Source: CANLBN01 sp050633525
GTDB taxonomy: Bacteria; Pseudomonadota; Gammaproteobacteria; Pseudomonadales; Cellvibrionaceae
DNA: 64,000 nt
NCBI GenBank assembly: GCA_050633525.1
Contig: JBOEGR010000032.1
Location: forward strand, 3,730-67,729
Direction of reading: 5' to 3'
Shown: positions 61,853 through 64,000 of the stretch, one piece after another
How positions within the stretch are numbered: position 1 is the first letter of the stretch
How the letters are laid out: the number at the start of each line of letters is the position of its first letter
Position numbers and translations under genes: made by a program
Notes under the pieces: generated by a model
The model's database searches: none
What the model saw: the letters and a program-made list of their open reading frames with translations, nothing else
Told to the model about the DNA's origin: nothing

Positions 61853-61968
61853 TACCGCCTCAATTTTGATTAACAAGATCTCAAGTCATGTGTTACCATT
61901 GGTAACAGTGGTCATCGCTGTACTTTGTGATGAAAAGTGTTTTGAGTAGTATGTTTCGAGAGGTTTAG

Positions 61969-62079
61969 ATGAATCAAATTATTTCTTGTTTGTTATTAAA
62001 CTACCACGTTATTTCACGTGGCAAACTAACTGGGCATATCGCCATTTCTGGCTACCGTGCAAACAGTTATTGGGTTTAG
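61969..62079 (+). CDS. Possible 36-residue small protein
   Basis: Starts at ATG after GAGAGG with a five-base spacer and runs 36 codons to TAG: MNQIISCLLLNYHVISRGKL then TGHIAISGYRANSYWV. No family is recognised. The first half is hydrophobic and may touch the membrane. The CCACGT-N6-ACGTGG hairpin lies inside it. It may instead be a regulatory leader; a terminator follows 80 bases on. Confidence 0.35.
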   Translation: MNQIISCLLLNYHVISRGKLTGHIAISGYRANSYWV

Positions 62080-62155
62080 ATAGAATACATTAGTACAAAT
62101 AACAGCGATTGGATATAAAAGAAATAAGACCTAATCAAGAACAAATACCTATGAA

Positions 62156-62189
62156 GCCGATGTGGAGATCACCTACATCGGCTTTTTTA
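62156..62189 (+). terminator. Terminator before ggt
   Basis: AGCCGATGT and ACATCGGCT form a nine-base stem around a short inner GG/CC pairing, then TTTTTT. It would end a transcript of the small ORF or readthrough from the Anbu gene, 69 bases before ggt. Confidence 0.8.
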
Positions 62190-62257
62190 TTGCTCCCTGT
62201 CAAGAGCTTACGCTAAGATGACTGGGCTATTAAACCAGCCCCAGAGACCTTAAGCGT

Positions 62258-63997
62258 ATGAAATTATTCCATTACTTTGTCTTGTTCGCCCTCAGTAGCG
62301 TAGTGTCTATTTACGCACCGATTGTTGGCGCTGATAGTGCACAGAAGAGTAGTAAAAATACACCCACGCAAAAGATATTGGCTGGAACTGTATTTGAAAG
62401 CAGCCAAGGTGCTGTGGCGACAGTGCATCCTTTGGCGACAGGTGCCGCGGCTAAGCAATTAAAGAATGGCGGTAATGCCATTGATGCCGCGATTGCAGCT
62501 GCATTGACCTTAGGGATTGTCGATAGCTACAACTCTGGTATTGGGGGTGGTTTATTCGCTCTTGTGCATTGGGCTGATGGTCGAGTAGAAGCCATTGATG
62601 GTCGTGAAATGGCACCTTCAAAGGCTCATCGCGATTTGTATATCCGTGATGGTAAAGCCGTAGCAGAGCTCAGTCGGACGGGTGCGTTGGCTATCGGTAT
62701 TCCCGGCTCAGTTGCCGCCTTTGATTACCTGTCATTAAATGGTGGCAACATACCTATCGCTACTCTTTATCAGCAGGCTGCTGAATTAGCGGCTCAGGGT
62801 TTTCCTGTATCTGTTGAATACGCAAACCGCTTAAAACGCCACGCCAATAACTTGGGTCGCTTTAAGGCTACTCGGGCTATATTTCTTGATAGTGCTAACG
62901 AGGCTCAACCATGGGCAGCAGGGCATCGTTTGATTCAGGCCGATTTAGCCAATACCTATCAGCACTTAGCTAAACAAGGCAGTGATTACTTTTATAAAGG
63001 CCAATTTGCCCAGCGCTTAGCGGCTTGGATGCAAAGTAATGGTGGGCTCATCACGGCTGAGGATATGGCTAATTATCAACTCAAAATACGCGAGCCGGTT
63101 AAGTCGCAGTTTTACGGTCATACCATTTATGGTTTTCCGCCCCCCAGCTCTGGTGGTATTCATGTTGCTCAGCTATTGAATATGGTCGAAGAGCTTGCGC
63201 TCGATAAAAAAGATCAGAACACGCGCAATCACTTATTGGCAGAGTCTATGAAGTTGGCTTTTGCCGATCGTGCTTATTGGTTAGGCGACCCAGATTTTGT
63301 CAAAGTACCCAAGAGTTTAATTGACCAGGCGTATACAACATCTTTAGCGCAATCGATTAATGATAAGAAAGTATCCGTAGTGACGGGCCACAGTGTCCCC
63401 CCCAATGCCAAAGATGATTGGTTCGATAAGCATACGACCCATATCGCTGTTGCAGACAAGCAAGGTAACTGGGTCGCTATTACCACAACACTCAATACCA
63501 GTTTTGGCAGTAAAGTAGTGGTTCCCGGTACCGGTGTATTAATGAATAATCAGATGGATGACTTCTCAGCCCAACCCGGTGTACCTAATACTTACGGTTT
63601 AGTGGGTAGCGAATCCAATAGCATTCAGCCGGGCAAGCGGCCTTTATCAAGCATGAGCCCCACCCTCGTATTAAAACAAGGCAAACCTGTGATGACCTTG
63701 GGCGCAGCAGGCGGGCCAATGATTATCACGCAGGTGACACAAGGTATTATTAATCACCTGTTGCTTAATCAAAATTTATATACATCGTTAGCCTCTCCCA
63801 GAATTCATCAGCAATGGTTACCGGATGTGCTGTTTCACGATAAGAAATTGCCACAAGAGCAACAGCAAGCCTTAACAGATAAAGGGCATAAATTAAAACA
63901 ACTACGCTTTGAAGGCTCGACCAATGGTATTAGTATTCGTAGTGGTTCGTTTAAAGCCGTGTCAGAGCCTAGGTTGGTTGAGCGTAATGAAAAGTGA
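62258..63997 (+). CDS. ggt: Gamma-glutamyltransferase (glutathione hydrolase)
   Basis: Hydrolyses or transfers the gamma-glutamyl group of glutathione in the periplasm. The 579 residues start with a signal peptide (MKLFHYFVLFALSSVVSIYAPIVGA) and contain GGNAIDAAIAAALTLGIVDSYNSGIGGGLFALVH, GRE-MAP, and the self-cleavage site KHTTHIAVAD, where Thr393 would become the nucleophile of the small subunit; GKRPLSSMSPTLVL and AAGGPMIITQV follow. The complete gene ends at 63997, three bases before the window end. Confidence 0.94.
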   Translation: MKLFHYFVLFALSSVVSIYAPIVGADSAQKSSKNTPTQKILAGTVFESSQGAVATVHPLATGAAAKQLKNGGNAIDAAIAAALTLGIVDSYNSGIGGGLFALVHWADGRVEAIDGREMAPSKAHRDLYIRDGKAVAELSRTGALAIGIPGSVAAFDYLSLNGGNIPIATLYQQAAELAAQGFPVSVEYANRLKRHANNLGRFKATRAIFLDSANEAQPWAAGHRLIQADLANTYQHLAKQGSDYFYKGQFAQRLAAWMQSNGGLITAEDMANYQLKIREPVKSQFYGHTIYGFPPPSSGGIHVAQLLNMVEELALDKKDQNTRNHLLAESMKLAFADRAYWLGDPDFVKVPKSLIDQAYTTSLAQSINDKKVSVVTGHSVPPNAKDDWFDKHTTHIAVADKQGNWVAITTTLNTSFGSKVVVPGTGVLMNNQMDDFSAQPGVPNTYGLVGSESNSIQPGKRPLSSMSPTLVLKQGKPVMTLGAAGGPMIITQVTQGIINHLLLNQNLYTSLASPRIHQQWLPDVLFHDKKLPQEQQQALTDKGHKLKQLRFEGSTNGISIRSGSFKAVSEPRLVERNEK

Positions 63998-64000
63998 TGA

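Larger units (their letters stand above)
61853..62257. promoter_or_regulatory. Intergenic region upstream of ggt with palindromes and a small ORF
   Basis: About 400 bases containing the perfect palindrome GTTACCATTGGTAAC (61892-61906), an inverted repeat CCACGT-N6-ACGTGG (62004-62021), a possible 36-codon gene (61969-62079) and a terminator (62156-62189). The palindrome resembles an operator; its regulator is not known. Confidence 0.5.

Noticed and set aside
1..64000. CRISPR array, insertion sequence, prophage or integron
   Set aside because: No regularly spaced repeats, transposase, integrase or phage structural genes beyond the T6SS homologues were seen.

Overview
The window looks like a chromosomal segment of a marine-type, moderately AT-rich gammaproteobacterium (Pseudomonadales/Cellvibrionales/Oceanospirillales neighbourhood). 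The evidence is the block rplM-rpsI-petA-petBC-sspA-sspB, the fabA-fabB pair, and a type VI secretion (T6SS) cluster laid out like the H1-T6SS of Pseudomonas aeruginosa. Species cannot be read from the sequence alone. There are about 57 genes, one tRNA-Arg, and no CRISPR array, insertion sequence or prophage that I can see.

Region 1 (1-26912) is a T6SS locus in two divergent arms around a 0.8 kb intergenic region. The minus arm is fha-tssJ-tssK-tssL-tssM-tagF-pppA, with pppA cut by the window start. The plus arm is ppkA-tssA-tssB-tssC1-[tae4-tai4-like x3]-tssC2-tagJ-tssE-tssF-tssG-clpV-hcp, followed by a convergent Hcp-like gene. Kinase PpkA, phosphatase PppA, the FHA protein and TagF make a threonine-phosphorylation control circuit. 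TssL carries three N-terminal DKTxIxPR repeats that are candidate phosphorylation sites for it. A peptidoglycan amidase effector (Tae4) with one full-length, one divergent and one truncated Tai4-like immunity gene sits between two tssC paralogues, directly behind a strong terminator-like hairpin. VgrG and PAAR genes are absent from the window.

Region 2 (27232-32348) holds a periplasmic-sensor histidine kinase with an NtrC-type regulator (variant GAFAGA loop), then convergent fabA-fabB for unsaturated fatty acid synthesis.

Region 3 (32590-41288) supplies nucleotide sugars and starts surface polysaccharide synthesis: galU, a phosphomannomutase, an undecaprenyl-phosphate sugar transferase, rmlBACD and a bifunctional manC/algA-type enzyme. 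No flippase or polymerase is present.

Region 4 (41387-48243) is housekeeping: rplM, rpsI, a Rieske protein, a fused cytochrome b-c1 gene, sspA, sspB, a Yip1-family membrane protein and tRNA-Arg(ACG).

Region 5 (48637-59990) is a glycolate-use locus: a TRAP transporter (dctPQM-like), the GlcC-type regulator, malate synthase G, a GlcG-like protein and glycolate oxidase glcDEF. Four near-identical TGGT-N3-ACCA palindromes, two before the transporter and two between glcC and glcB, define a likely GlcC regulon.

Region 6 (60015-63997) has a YtoQ-family protein, a YqaA/DedA-like membrane protein, a solitary Anbu-type proteasome-like protease and a gamma-glutamyltransferase, with an unannotated 36-codon ORF upstream of the last.
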